A DNA stretch of 64,000 bases from UBA3951 sp050952125 (GCA_050952125.1 JBMNKK010000003.1:124001-188000); one strand, 5' to 3'. Positions 16,226-26,337 are shown, counted from the first letter of the stretch. Numbers and translations: made by a program. The notes: generated by a model not told the origin, from the sequence alone.

Positions 16226-18049
16226 TTATACCCGCGAGGAGGTCGCGTGGGAAGTTCTTCCAAAGAAGTCTCCCATATCTTTCATGGTGAGCTCCCGAAC
16301 TACCGGCCTTCCGTGAGGACATGTTCGAGCGCCGGGCTCGGCATGGAGGGCCTGGATAAGCGCGCACGCTTCCTCTCTGGTAAGGGGTTCGCGAGCCCTC
16401 ACGGAGGCGTGACAAGCGGCGGTCTCAATGCGAGCCGATTCCAGCAGCCTCTCAGGCGAGACTGAGGAGACGCGGCTGTTGGAGGGGGCTCGGCTTGCCT
16501 CTTTTCCCTCGAGAGACAGCTTCGCCAGGACCTCTTTGAGGGCGCCTGGATGCAGGGCTTTTCCCAAAACCATAGGCACCGAGGTCACCATTACCGTTTG
16601 ATCTCCTACCAACCTGCATCCGAAACCGACGCTCTCCAAGACCTCTTCGAAGTCTTCATAAGCAGCGATCTCTTTGGGGTCGAGGCGTACCATCTCAGCC
16701 ATAAGAAGATCCTGGCTGCCGCTCTCTCCGCAGAGCATCGCTCGATAGGTCAGGCTCTCCATGAGCGCGTGCTTGTCGATAATAAGCAGCGAGGAACCGG
16801 TGGAAGCGATGAGGTACGTATCTTCCACTGACCCCAGGTACTGCCATTTCGGCGGCGAATCTGGATAGTCGGCGTCTGCAGTGAGAAGGCCAAGTTCCTC
16901 GGGGCGGGAGGGCCCTATTCCCAGGGAATCTGCAGAAGCGAAAGGAAGCCCGAAGTGGCGATGAGGCCAGTGCGGTTGAACTCTCTCTCTCTCTTCCTTT
17001 CCCGGACTCGTGTCGCGGACTACTCCCCACTTGCCGCTCTCCACGCTCTCAACAAAGCTGCCCCCAAGGCTTTTCTGAAGCGCCAAGCTTACGGCGCGAG
17101 TTACGGCCCTCTTCACGGCCGTCTCGTTCCTGAACTTCACCTGGGACTTGGTAGGGTGAACGTTCACGTCCACCTCCTCAGGAGGGAGGTCGATGTTGAG
17201 TACGGCAGCCGGATATGTCTTGGGTGGGATAAGCCCGGCATATGCAGTGTCCAGGGCCCAGGCAAGATTCGTGTCTCTCACCGGGCGGCGGTTCACCGCG
17301 AACAGCTCTCTGTCTCTCAGTCTTCTATATACCGATGGAAGCCCGGCGAATCCTGAGATTGTAACGCCTTCTGACGAGCGAAATCCTACCTCAGCCCACG
17401 CTTCGTCCGGGCCAAAGATATCTTGAATCGCGTTCTTGAGCCCTTGTCCCCCGGTGGCGAAGATGGTCTTCCCGCCCGTCCTGAGGGTAAACGACACATC
17501 GGGCCATGCCAGAGCCAGGCGCATAACGGCGTCGACAATCGCTTGCCGTTCGCTGGCCTTGGATTTCACGAACTTGAGCCGTGCAGGCGTGTTGAAGAAC
17601 AGGTCGCGGACTGTCACCGTCGTGCCCTGCGGCAACCCTTTTTCCGCCACTGCCAAGATTACTCCGCCGATAATCCGGACTTCGGTTCCCACCTTAAAGC
17701 CCTCTGCCCTGGTCTCGAGCGTCAGGCGGGAACATGAGGCAATCGAGGGGAGCGCTTCGCCGCGGAATCCCAAGGTCGCTATGCGCGAAAGGTCCTCGGT
17801 TGTTGAGAGTTTTGAGGTAGCGAAGCGTTCCACCGACAAGGGGGCGTCGTCAGGCGTCATTCCGGTACCGTTATCCGAGACCCTCAAGAGCGACAAGCCG
17901 CCATCCTCAAAGTCTATTATGATGCGGGTGGCCTTCGCGTCTAAGGAGTTTTCTATGAGTTCCTTCAATGCGGAAGCCGGGCGCTCGACGACTTCTCCGG
18001 CGGCTATTTGGCTTGATACAAGGGGGTCAAGTCGAGCAATGTTTGGCAC
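16226..18049 (-). CDS. mutL: DNA mismatch repair protein MutL
   Basis: This 607-residue protein links mismatch recognition by MutS to strand incision. The N-terminal GHKL ATPase has ELIENSLDA (30-38), DNGTGM (59-64) and GFRGEAL (94-100). The C-terminal domain has ACHASVRA and CPHGRP, two metal-site motifs of endonuclease MutL proteins, but the DQHA(x)2E(x)4E motif appears as DKHALMESLTYR (425-436), with Gln to Lys and the last Glu to Arg. Activity of the nuclease site is therefore uncertain. GTG 18049 follows a GGAGGAG site and lies 4 bases after mutS. Confidence 0.96.
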   Translation of the reverse strand: MPNIARLDPLVSSQIAAGEVVERPASALKELIENSLDAKATRIIIDFEDGGLSLLRVSDNGTGMTPDDAPLSVERFATSKLSTTEDLSRIATLGFRGEALPSIASCSRLTLETRAEGFKVGTEVRIIGGVILAVAEKGLPQGTTVTVRDLFFNTPARLKFVKSKASERQAIVDAVMRLALAWPDVSFTLRTGGKTIFATGGQGLKNAIQDIFGPDEAWAEVGFRSSEGVTISGFAGLPSVYRRLRDRELFAVNRRPVRDTNLAWALDTAYAGLIPPKTYPAAVLNIDLPPEEVDVNVHPTKSQVKFRNETAVKRAVTRAVSLALQKSLGGSFVESVESGKWGVVRDTSPGKEERERVQPHWPHRHFGLPFASADSLGIGPSRPEELGLLTADADYPDSPPKWQYLGSVEDTYLIASTGSSLLIIDKHALMESLTYRAMLCGESGSQDLLMAEMVRLDPKEIAAYEDFEEVLESVGFGCRLVGDQTVMVTSVPMVLGKALHPGALKEVLAKLSLEGKEASRAPSNSRVSSVSPERLLESARIETAACHASVRAREPLTREEACALIQALHAEPGARTCPHGRPVVRELTMKDMGDFFGRTSHATSSRV

Positions 18050-18053
18050 GGCT

Positions 18054-20813
18054 TTATCTCTCCTCCTGCAGTCGCTTCTTTAGCGCGTACAGCTTCTCAA
18101 GTGCCTCAAGGGGACTCATCCGGTCCACATCCAACGCCTCGAGTTCTTCGACTATCTCGACGGCACCCGGGGATATTGAAGAACCGGCTGCCGCTTCAGA
18201 AGGCCCTCCAAACAAGGTTGCCTGGCCGGGCAGGGCATGGAACTCGACCGGCCCGCTGCTCCTCGATGCGACCTGGCCCAGTATTCCGGTGCGCCACTTT
18301 GAGCCCCGCCGGGCCTCTGCTTCCAAGCCGGCGAGGATTTCCCGCGCTCGCAGGACCACGTCTTCGGGCAGCCCGGCCATTCGCGATACGTCTATGCCGA
18401 AACTCCCTTCCGCCACGCCCTTCCCCACTCGCCTTAAGAACACGATTTCCTCTCCGGCCTTCTTCACAGCAACGCTGTAGTTGTGGATGTTGGGCTTCAG
18501 GTCGGAAAGAAGGGTTAATTCCCGGTAATGCGTGGCTACAAGAGCCCTCGTGCCCTTCCGCCCAGCCTCACCGGCCAAAAACTCAACAACAGCCCAGGCG
18601 ACTGCCAGGCCGTCAAACGTGCTCGTGCCTCGCCCGATCTCATCGAGGATCACCAGGCTCTTATCGGTGGCGTTCCGCAGGATGCGAGATACTTCCGACA
18701 TCTCCACCATGAACGTGGATTGGCCCAGGACCAGATCGTCGTACGCTCCGACTCTGGCAAAGACCTTGTCGACGCACCCAATCTTGGCGGATTTGGCAGG
18801 AACGTAGCAGCCCATTTGAGCCATGATCACGCACAGGGCCGCTTGCCGGCAGTAAGTGGACTTGCCGCCCATGTTGGGGCCCGTGATGATGAGGATGCGC
18901 TCCTTATCGTCTAGCTTTAGGTCGTTCGGCACGAATGAACCCGGCGGAATGACCTGCTCCAGAACGGGGTGCCGCCCATCCTTAACGATAATATCGCCTT
19001 CCTGGCTGACTTTTGGCCGGCAGTAGTTGTTGGCGACAGAGACTTCCGCGAAGGAAGCCAGCACGTCAAGTACCGCAATTGCCTGCGCGGTCGCCTGGAT
19101 TCGGTGGGTACGCGACTCAACGAAGTCGCGGACTTCCGAGAATACGCGGTATTCCTCTCTGTTCAGTCTTTCCTCAGCGCCGAGAATGGCCGCCTCTTTC
19201 TCCCTGAGTTCCTGTGTGACGTATCTTTCGGCAGAAACCAGGGTCTGTTTGCGGATGTAGTTTTCGGGCACGCTTGACAGGTTGGCCTTTGTGACTTCTA
19301 TGTAATACCCGAACACCCGGTTGTAACCCACTTTGAGGGATTTCACTCCTGTCCGTTCCCGCTCGCGAGCTTCCAGATCGAGCACCCATCTCTTACCGCC
19401 CGCCGCAAGGTCGCGCAGTTCGTCGATGGACGGGTCATACCCCTTCCGGACCACTCCGCCATCTGTAACCGAGAGCGGCGGGTCATCCACGATAGCCTTC
19501 CGGATGAGGTCTGATGCTTCAGGGACAGGGTCGAGGCTTCCGGCAATCCTCGCGAGGAAAGCACACGGGGAAACCGATGTCGCCTGCTCCAGCGCTCTCG
19601 CAAGGTCAGGGACCGCCTCGAGCGATGAGGCGATCGACACGAGATCCCTGGCGTTACAGGACTTATACGCGATCTTGGTTACGAGCCTCTCAAGATCCTT
19701 CACCCTTGAGAGCCCCTTGCGGATAGTCGCTCTCAGGCCGCTGTCAGAGAACAGCCTGTCCACAACTTGGAGACGCTCGTTTATCCTGTTCGAATCGCTG
19801 AGAGGCCGCTCGATCCAGTGCCTGAGGAGCCTTGAACCCATCGACGTACAAGTGCGGTCAAGCACGCGCATGAGCGAGCCTTCCTTGCCGCCTTGGAGTC
19901 TCTCGAGGAGCTCAAGGTTCCGCTTTGTAGACGGATCGATTTCGAGGTAACCATCCTCCAGGTAGAATACGGGCGCCTTGAGGTGCCCGAGGTCCACCAT
20001 CTGGGTTTCCTTGAGATAGGTGAGCAGCATCGAGAGGGCCTTAAGAGCGCACGATCTCCCCCTGGCGGCGAGCTCTGAGGAAAAGTCCTGGCCGTAGATG
20101 GAACTTATCTCGTCGCCGTACTTCGCACTGCCTGCAAACGAAAAGGCGGAGATGCAGGCTCCGGAGCACCAGCGTGACACCTGATCTACGGTATCCTCCG
20201 GCATGTCCTCCGTGATGACGCACTCTTTGGGCGACAGCCGCCCGAGTTCCTCGAAAAGCTTCGTCCTCCCTGTCGACGCGCTTCCATACCCGCTCCCGGA
20301 GAGGCGCCCCTCGTGCGGACGCTCGGCCGTATCCGAACACCCCTCGAATTCGGCCAGCAGAACTTCTCCTGTGGACAGATCGCAAGCGCAAAAAGCGCTC
20401 TTGTCCTCTCGGCCTTCGCTGCCGAAGGCGATCGCCGCAATGTAGGAGGAACCGGATTCCTCGGAACCCTCCCAGTACGTCCCCGGCGTGATCACTCTCA
20501 CAACATCGCGCCGTACAAGGCCTTTTGATAGAGCAGGGTCTTCCAGTTGCTCGCACAGGGCGACTTTGTAGCCTTTCTCGATCAGCACTTTTATGTAGTC
20601 GTGGACGGAATGGTGAGGCACGCCGCACATGGGCGCCCTCTTCCCTTCGCCGGCTCCCCTGCCGGTAAGGGCGATCCCGAGCTCTCTGGAACCGATTTCC
20701 GCGTCCTCGAAGAACATCTCGTAAAAGTCACCCAGCCTGAAGAACAAGAGCGCATCGCTGTATCTCGCCTTCAGGCTCCGGTATTGGGCCATCATCGGAG
20801 TTGTCTCTCTCAT
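18054..20813 (-). CDS. mutS: DNA mismatch repair protein MutS
   Basis: This 919-residue protein finds mispaired bases. The N-terminal domain has TPMMAQYRSLKARY and FRLGDFYEMFFEDA, which includes the mismatch-wedge Phe and Glu. The ATPase has Walker A GPNMGGKST, Walker B-region VILDEIGRGTS and the ATHYREL switch. It is some 50 residues longer than most homologues, with the extra length near residues 155-180 and in the C-terminal linker. ATG 20813 starts 7 bases after miaB, and mutL follows by 4 bases, so the three genes form one unit. Confidence 0.97.
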   Translation of the reverse strand: MRETTPMMAQYRSLKARYSDALLFFRLGDFYEMFFEDAEIGSRELGIALTGRGAGEGKRAPMCGVPHHSVHDYIKVLIEKGYKVALCEQLEDPALSKGLVRRDVVRVITPGTYWEGSEESGSSYIAAIAFGSEGREDKSAFCACDLSTGEVLLAEFEGCSDTAERPHEGRLSGSGYGSASTGRTKLFEELGRLSPKECVITEDMPEDTVDQVSRWCSGACISAFSFAGSAKYGDEISSIYGQDFSSELAARGRSCALKALSMLLTYLKETQMVDLGHLKAPVFYLEDGYLEIDPSTKRNLELLERLQGGKEGSLMRVLDRTCTSMGSRLLRHWIERPLSDSNRINERLQVVDRLFSDSGLRATIRKGLSRVKDLERLVTKIAYKSCNARDLVSIASSLEAVPDLARALEQATSVSPCAFLARIAGSLDPVPEASDLIRKAIVDDPPLSVTDGGVVRKGYDPSIDELRDLAAGGKRWVLDLEARERERTGVKSLKVGYNRVFGYYIEVTKANLSSVPENYIRKQTLVSAERYVTQELREKEAAILGAEERLNREEYRVFSEVRDFVESRTHRIQATAQAIAVLDVLASFAEVSVANNYCRPKVSQEGDIIVKDGRHPVLEQVIPPGSFVPNDLKLDDKERILIITGPNMGGKSTYCRQAALCVIMAQMGCYVPAKSAKIGCVDKVFARVGAYDDLVLGQSTFMVEMSEVSRILRNATDKSLVILDEIGRGTSTFDGLAVAWAVVEFLAGEAGRKGTRALVATHYRELTLLSDLKPNIHNYSVAVKKAGEEIVFLRRVGKGVAEGSFGIDVSRMAGLPEDVVLRAREILAGLEAEARRGSKWRTGILGQVASRSSGPVEFHALPGQATLFGGPSEAAAGSSISPGAVEIVEELEALDVDRMSPLEALEKLYALKKRLQEER

Positions 20814-20820
20814 ATCCCGG

Positions 20821-22263
20821 TCATCCCTCGATGGATCCTCTAAGGTACCAAACTCCGGCCTCCTTGACAGTCACTTGCACCAAGGAGCCGGGCTCAGGCA
20901 GCGGCGCCTGGCTTTCGGCCAGCACCATTTTGTTGGTCCGCGTCCTGCCGCGAACGATACGCTTGTCGTCAGCGTCGTGAGACTCTACTAGGACCTGGAC
21001 GGCCTCACCTATCATAGCCAGGTTCCTCTCAAGCGTTATCTTGGATTGGACTTCCACCAAATGCTGCAGCCTTCTTGACTTCTCGTCTTTGGGCACCTGT
21101 CCCTTCATTTTGGCGGCAGGAGTGCCTTTTCTCGGTGAAAAAACGAATGTGAAAGCGCCGTCGAACTTCACGCGGCGCACGACGTCTAGTGTTTCCTGGA
21201 AATCATCCTCGGTCTCTCCCGGAAAACCCACGATGATGTCTGTAGTTATGGATGCCCCGGGAACGGTTTCCTCGATGTACCGGGCAAGGGACAGGTACTC
21301 TTCTTTCGTATAGCCCCGGTTCATTATCCTGAGGATGCGGTCTGAGCCTGACTGAAGCGGCAGGTGGAAATGCTCGCACACCTTGTCGCACTCGCGGGCG
21401 GCGTCCACCATTTCCTTGGTGAAATCGCGAGGGTGAGACGTGAAGTAACGGATGCGTTCCAGTCCGGCAACGGTGTTGATCTCCCTAAGGAGCGACGCGA
21501 AGTCGTAGGTAGTCCCGGCCTCATTCGGGGCCGGCTGGGCGAGGTATTTCCTGTCGAGCCCGAACGCATTCACGTTCTGGCCTAACAGCGTGATCTCCTT
21601 ATACCCCCTATCCACCAGGCCGCGCACTTCCCTCAGGACGTCTCCGGGAAGCCTGGATATCTGCGGACCCCTGACGTACGGCACGATGCAGTAGGAGCAG
21701 AAATTGTCGCACCCGTACATTATGGTGACGTAAGCGGTCACCCCGGGGATGTTGCTTCTGGGAAGCCCTTCGGGAAGGATCTGTGTGGATTCATCCCTGT
21801 TCGCCGCAGTCCGGCCCGGAGATACCGCCGTGAGGAGCCCCCTTCGCGGACGATCCTCCATACAGGTGCCCGATTGTTCCCGGGCACGGACCGTCACTTG
21901 CCTCGCTTCCTTAACCAGCTCCGGGATCCGGTGGATATTGCCCGGACCTGCGAGGACCTTCACGAACGGCATTCTCTGCCTCACTCTGTCCAGCGTGCTC
22001 GGCAGCTGTGCCATGCAGCCCGCCAAGACGAAAACCGGCTCATCGCCCCGCCTCTCTGCGGCGAGTCTGCCTAGCCGGCTCCAGACCTTCGATTCTGCTG
22101 ATTCGCGAACGGCGCACGTGTTGAGGATAATGACATCCGCCTCATTGGGGCTGTCAACCGGCACCATATCGTGGTCTGACAGAAGGGCCGAGATCGTTTC
22201 GGAGTCTCTCTCGTTCATCTGACAACCGAACGTCTCGACATAAAAAGTCGTGTCCGAACCCAA
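20821..22263 (-). CDS. miaB: tRNA-2-methylthio-N6-dimethylallyladenosine synthase MiaB
   Basis: This radical-SAM methylthiotransferase of about 480 residues adds a methylthio group to i6A37 in tRNA. Three N-terminal cysteines (FGCQMNERDSE, NTCAVRESAE, AGCMAQL) hold one cluster and CDNFCSYC the radical-SAM cluster. A C-terminal TRAM domain follows. An extra stretch of about 50 residues at 150-195 (SGTCMEDRPRRGLLTAVSPG) is not usual. TTG 22263 is favoured over a TTG at 22299: AGGTGG is 6 bases before it and a TATAAT box covers the other start. It begins the miaB-mutS-mutL-miaA-hfq unit. Confidence 0.94.
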   Translation of the reverse strand: MGSDTTFYVETFGCQMNERDSETISALLSDHDMVPVDSPNEADVIILNTCAVRESAESKVWSRLGRLAAERRGDEPVFVLAGCMAQLPSTLDRVRQRMPFVKVLAGPGNIHRIPELVKEARQVTVRAREQSGTCMEDRPRRGLLTAVSPGRTAANRDESTQILPEGLPRSNIPGVTAYVTIMYGCDNFCSYCIVPYVRGPQISRLPGDVLREVRGLVDRGYKEITLLGQNVNAFGLDRKYLAQPAPNEAGTTYDFASLLREINTVAGLERIRYFTSHPRDFTKEMVDAARECDKVCEHFHLPLQSGSDRILRIMNRGYTKEEYLSLARYIEETVPGASITTDIIVGFPGETEDDFQETLDVVRRVKFDGAFTFVFSPRKGTPAAKMKGQVPKDEKSRRLQHLVEVQSKITLERNLAMIGEAVQVLVESHDADDKRIVRGRTRTNKMVLAESQAPLPEPGSLVQVTVKEAGVWYLRGSIEG

Positions 22264-22298
22264 GTGGAACCACCTGTCTTTGGCGTCTATTCCCCGCA

Positions 22299-22328
22299 AT
22301 TATACTTTGAGGCAGTACGGGCGCACAA
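22299..22328 (-). promoter_or_regulatory. Predicted promoter of the miaB-mutS-mutL-miaA-hfq unit
   Basis: On the minus strand TTGTGC (22328-22323), an 18-base spacer and TATAAT (22304-22299) form a sigma-A-type promoter about 36 bases before the preferred miaB start. No LexA-type palindrome is near it. Confidence 0.6.
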
Positions 22329-22337
22329 ATGCGGGTT

Positions 22338-23303
22338 CTAGACCAAATGACAGGCTGCGAAGTGCCCTGGACTTATCTCGCGCCACTCGGGACGAGACTC
22401 CCTGCACTGAGCCCTCGCCTTTGGGCACCTCGTATGGAAAGTACAGCCCGATGGCGGATTGAGCGGGCTGGGCACGTCGCCTTCCAGGAGGATCCGGGTC
22501 TTTCTCACGTCGGGATCCGGTACCGGAATGGCAGACAGGAGCGCAGCAGTGTAGGGGTGTCTTGGATTCGAATACAGTTCGTCCCTCGATGCCAGTTCCA
22601 CCAACCTTCCCAGGTACATGACTCCTACCCTGTCCGATATATGCTGAACCACCGACAAGTTGTGGGCGATGAACAGGTAAGTAAGCCCGAACTGTTCCTG
22701 CAGGTCTTCGAGAAGGTTCAGGATCTGAGACTGGATCGATACGTCAAGAGCCGAGACAGGCTCGTCACACACGATGAGCTTGGGCTTCAGGGCAAGAGCG
22801 CGCGCGATGCCTATCCTCTGCCTCTGCCCTCCCGAAAACTCGTGAGGATACCGCTTCGCGTGATAGGGGCTGAGCCCCACCACCTCAAGGAGGTCATTTA
22901 CCATTTCGGCGCGTTCCCTGCCCGAAGCGATCCCGTGTACGGTGAAGGCTTCGCCTATGATATCGCCAACGGTCATCCTGGCGTTCAGTGACCCGTAGGG
23001 ATCCTGGAAAATGATCTGCATTTCCTTACGGAGGCGCCGCGTCTGGCGACGGTTGAGCCTCAAAATGTCCTGCCCTTGAAAGAGGACTTCGCCTCCTGTG
23101 GGCTCCAGGAGCCTTAGAATGCATCTGCCGGTGGTCGTCTTGCCGCAGCCGCTCTCGCCGACAAGGCCAAGCGTCTCGCCGGGATAGATGCCGAAGGATA
23201 CGCCGTCGACGGCCTTGATCCAGGCTCTTACCTGGGAGAAAAAGCCCCCGCGTACCGGGAAGTATTTTTTCAGGTCGCGTACTTCAACTAGGTATTCAGA
23301 CAT
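22338..23303 (-). CDS. Peptide ABC transporter ATPase (DppF/OppF family), second operon
   Basis: This 321-residue ATPase has Walker A GESGCGKTT, Q-loop IIFQDPYGSLN, signature FSGGQRQRIGIA, Walker B LIVCDEPVSALD and the switch FIAHNLSVV. The C-terminal oligopeptide domain keeps its cysteines (SGCTFHTRCPKARAQC), unlike the first operon. It is the last gene of the minus-strand operon 27984-22338, starting directly after the stop codon of the previous ATPase gene with an overlapping AGGTG site. It is clearly different from the ATPases at 1-7 kb, so the two operons are not recent copies. Confidence 0.95.
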   Translation of the reverse strand: MSEYLVEVRDLKKYFPVRGGFFSQVRAWIKAVDGVSFGIYPGETLGLVGESGCGKTTTGRCILRLLEPTGGEVLFQGQDILRLNRRQTRRLRKEMQIIFQDPYGSLNARMTVGDIIGEAFTVHGIASGRERAEMVNDLLEVVGLSPYHAKRYPHEFSGGQRQRIGIARALALKPKLIVCDEPVSALDVSIQSQILNLLEDLQEQFGLTYLFIAHNLSVVQHISDRVGVMYLGRLVELASRDELYSNPRHPYTAALLSAIPVPDPDVRKTRILLEGDVPSPLNPPSGCTFHTRCPKARAQCRESRPEWREISPGHFAACHLV

Positions 23304-24290
23304 CTATATCACCTGGCCCTTGGCGCTTACTGGATGGAAGCAGCTCACTTTGTGAGTTGACGTGACCCCGGATATCTCGGGTTCGGCCTCCCTGCATTCC
23401 TCAGTAACGTAGTCGCAGCGGTTGTTGAAGGGACACCCCTTAGGCATGAACATGGGGTTAGGAACGGTACCCTGTATGACGTGAAGCCGTGACTGCACCC
23501 TGTCCATCCTCGGTATTGAGTTCAAGAGGCCCAGAGTGTACGGGTGGAGCGGGTGGTGGAAGATATCCCTGGCCGTTCCCTCTTCGACGATTTTCCCGAG
23601 GTACATAACGGCCACGCGGTCGGCCATCTCGGCCACCACGCCCAGGTCGTGGGTGATAAGCATGATTGCGGTTCCGGTTCGCGCCTTCAGGTCCTTCATG
23701 AGTTCGAGTATCTGAGCTTGAATGGTGACGTCCAGAGCCGTTGTTGGCTCATCGGCGATCAGGAGCGTAGGATCGCACGCCAGTGCCATGGCGATCATGA
23801 CCCGCTGCCGCATACCGCCTGACATCTCGTGAGGGTACTGCTTAAGTCTCCGCTCGGGTTCCGGGATTCCCACAGAGTGAAGCAGCCGAGCCGCTTTCTC
23901 CATCCCTTGCTCGCGCGTGTATCCCATGTGGTGCTCCAGCACTTCAGAAATCTGGTCACCTATCGTAAACACAGGGTTCAGGCTGGTCATAGGTTCCTGG
24001 AAAATCATGCTCATCTTCGATCCGCGGATCTTGCGCATCTCGTCAGGCGTCTTTTTCCGGAGATCCTCGCCCTGGAACAGCACTTCGCCCGCCTCTATTC
24101 TCCCCGGCGGATACGGTATGAGGCCCATGACCGAGAAGGCCGTCACGCTTTTCCCACAGCCCGACTCGCCTACAACTCCCAGCGTCTCGCCAGGCATGAT
24201 ATCGAAGGAGACTCCTCGCACCGCGGGGTTCCTGCCGTCCGACGTGTAGAAGACTGTATGCAGATTCCTTACTGATAAGAGCGGAGTCAT
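23304..24290 (-). CDS. Peptide ABC transporter ATPase (DppD/OppD family), second operon
   Basis: This 328-residue ATPase has Walker A GESGCGKSV, Q-loop MIFQEPMTSLNP, signature MSGGMRQRVMIA, Walker B LLIADEPTTALDV and the switch LITHDLGVV. The C-terminal peptide-type domain has CPFNNRCDYVTEEC. A GAAGGAGGCG site precedes ATG 24290. It should pair with the next gene product to energise the permeases encoded upstream in the operon. Confidence 0.95.
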   Translation of the reverse strand: MTPLLSVRNLHTVFYTSDGRNPAVRGVSFDIMPGETLGVVGESGCGKSVTAFSVMGLIPYPPGRIEAGEVLFQGEDLRKKTPDEMRKIRGSKMSMIFQEPMTSLNPVFTIGDQISEVLEHHMGYTREQGMEKAARLLHSVGIPEPERRLKQYPHEMSGGMRQRVMIAMALACDPTLLIADEPTTALDVTIQAQILELMKDLKARTGTAIMLITHDLGVVAEMADRVAVMYLGKIVEEGTARDIFHHPLHPYTLGLLNSIPRMDRVQSRLHVIQGTVPNPMFMPKGCPFNNRCDYVTEECREAEPEISGVTSTHKVSCFHPVSAKGQVI

Positions 24291-24312
24291 CGGACTCGCC
24301 TCCTTCTTGAAC

Positions 24313-25224
24313 TTAGTCCTTCAGCCTCGGGTCAAGGGCGTCTCGCAGCCCGTCGCCCACATAGTTGAAGGCGAGAACGGTGAGGAAAATGAATATCCCC
24401 GGGAAGGTGGTAATCCACGGCGCCTGCAAGAGGTAAGTCCTGCCTGCGCTGAGGATGCTGCCCCAACTGGGGAAAGGTTCCGGAACGCCGAGGCCCAGGA
24501 AGCTTAGGCTCGATTCCGATAAGATGGCTCCGCCGATCCTGATAGTGGTCGATACGATCACCGGCGCCATGGCGTTGGGCAGAATGTGCCGGAAGATTAT
24601 CCGCGCATCTGTCGCGCCGAGAGCCCGCGCCGCTTCCGTGAACTCCTGCTCGCGAAGGGATAAGATCTGCCCTCTAACCATCCTGGCCAAAGACGGCCAT
24701 GACGTGAAGCCAATCACCAACATGATATTGAAAATGCTGCGCTCTACTATGGAGACGATCGTGAGCAGCAGAAAGAAGGTTGGAAACGCCATCACGATTT
24801 CGGTGAACCGCATCAGGATGTCGTCCACACGCCCTCCAAAATACGCCGCAGTCGATCCCACAAGGACTCCCAGGGCTACCGCCACCGCCGCCGCTACGAA
24901 GCCCACCGCGAGGCTTATCCTGCTGCCCCACACAACGCGAGAGAATACGTCCCGGCCTATGTTATCGGTACCCATAAGGTGCTCCCGCGAAGGAGGCAAG
25001 AGCTTGTTTGGCGGATCAACCACCTCGTACGATTGCGTGGCCAAGAAAGGTGCGAAGATCGCCAGGGTATACATGAACACAAGGATATAAAGGCCGGCCA
25101 TGGCTAGCTTGTGTTTCTTGAACCGGCGCCAGACCATCTTGCCGTAGGATTCCGGTTCAGGCATCATGGCGTCCCCACCGGAGTTGGCACGGACGCGGTC
25201 ATTGTCGGGTGCTGTTTGCGCCAT
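24313..25224 (-). CDS. Peptide ABC transporter permease (DppC/OppC family), second operon
   Basis: This permease of about 303 residues has a charged N-terminus, a first helix (LAMAGLYILVFMYTLAIFAP), the marker HLMGTDNIGRDVFSRVVWGS and the coupling segment FTEAARALGATDARIIFRHILP. The end GDGLRDALDPRLKD is standard. ATG 25224 with AAGGGGG upstream is preferred to a start at 25263 that would overlap the preceding permease gene. Confidence 0.94.
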   Translation of the reverse strand: MAQTAPDNDRVRANSGGDAMMPEPESYGKMVWRRFKKHKLAMAGLYILVFMYTLAIFAPFLATQSYEVVDPPNKLLPPSREHLMGTDNIGRDVFSRVVWGSRISLAVGFVAAAVAVALGVLVGSTAAYFGGRVDDILMRFTEIVMAFPTFFLLLTIVSIVERSIFNIMLVIGFTSWPSLARMVRGQILSLREQEFTEAARALGATDARIIFRHILPNAMAPVIVSTTIRIGGAILSESSLSFLGLGVPEPFPSWGSILSAGRTYLLQAPWITTFPGIFIFLTVLAFNYVGDGLRDALDPRLKD

Positions 25225-25237
25225 CTCCTCGGCCCCC

Positions 25238-26209
25238 TTAGGAGTATTTGATCCGCGGATCAACCACTACGTAGAGGAGGTCCGCAAGGAAGTTGCCCAA
25301 CACCATGAGCGTAGCGCCCATCATGTTGATGGCCATGACTATCTGGTAATCCCGCTGGAATATGGCCCGGATGGAAAGGAGGCCGATGCCCGGCCAGGAG
25401 AAAATCGATTCTATCACGACCATGCCGCCGAAGAGGAGAGGCAGCTCGGCTCCTAACAGAGTGACGATGGGCAGGAGCGCGTTTCTCATAGCGTGCTTCA
25501 CTATGACGATCTTCTCCGGCAGCCCTTTAGCCCGGGCAGTCCTCACATAGTCCTGCCGGATCACTTCCAGCATGCTTGACCGCATATATCTGGCGACCCC
25601 CGTCATGCTTCCGAACGCGACCACAATGACAGGCATTACCACGTGAGCCGCTCTATCTATTACCGTTGGCCAAAATCCGGCAGTCCTGACGTTGAGTCCT
25701 ATAGTGCCGATTCCCGAAATCGGCAGCCAGTCGAGTTTCAGCCCGAAAAAGTAGATGAGTATAAGGCCGATCCAAAACGAAGGCACCGCCTGGCCCAGGA
25801 ACGCCATGCTGGTCATTATGTGGTCAAACTTGGAGTATTGTTTCAGCGCCGAAATGATGCCAACGGGAATGGCCACAATATAGATCACGATCATGATGAG
25901 AAAGTTCAGGTATAAAGTGTACGGCAACCTCTCCAAAATTGACTTCGTCACGGGTTGACCGTCAACGAACGACCGTCCAAAGTCTCCCTTCAAGACGTGC
26001 TGCATCCACCGGAGGTATTGGACATGGAGAGGGTCGTTGAGACCGTAAAGCTCCTTAATCCTCGCCCTTTCCTCGGCGGTCGCGTTGCGCTCTACCAGAA
26101 GGTCAACGGGGTCCCCCGGGGCGAGGTGCATGATGGCGAAATTCAGTATGGATATCCCTATGAGAAGCGGGATCATCTGGAGCAGTCTCCGGCCAATATA
26201 GTTAAGCAT
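25238..26209 (-). CDS. Peptide ABC transporter permease (DppB/OppB family), second operon
   Basis: This 323-residue permease begins MLNYIGRRLLQMIPLLIGIS, has the conserved HLAPGDPVDLLVERNATAEE loop, and the coupling helix VIRQDYVRTARAKGLPEKIVI. It ends VVDPRIKYS. A GAGGGAGAGGG site lies before ATG 26209. It forms the membrane channel with the next gene product. Confidence 0.95.
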   Translation of the reverse strand: MLNYIGRRLLQMIPLLIGISILNFAIMHLAPGDPVDLLVERNATAEERARIKELYGLNDPLHVQYLRWMQHVLKGDFGRSFVDGQPVTKSILERLPYTLYLNFLIMIVIYIVAIPVGIISALKQYSKFDHIMTSMAFLGQAVPSFWIGLILIYFFGLKLDWLPISGIGTIGLNVRTAGFWPTVIDRAAHVVMPVIVVAFGSMTGVARYMRSSMLEVIRQDYVRTARAKGLPEKIVIVKHAMRNALLPIVTLLGAELPLLFGGMVVIESIFSWPGIGLLSIRAIFQRDYQIVMAINMMGATLMVLGNFLADLLYVVVDPRIKYS

Positions 26210-26337
26210 CTCAGCCCTCTCCCTCGGAATCCGGACCGGCCGGGCCTTAAGCCTTCAGACCCGAAACCGGTCCGGATCAACGTCTTCTCGCAGGCGGACA
26301 TCCGCCTTGCTTGTCTTAAGTCACCAATAAGTAGATC

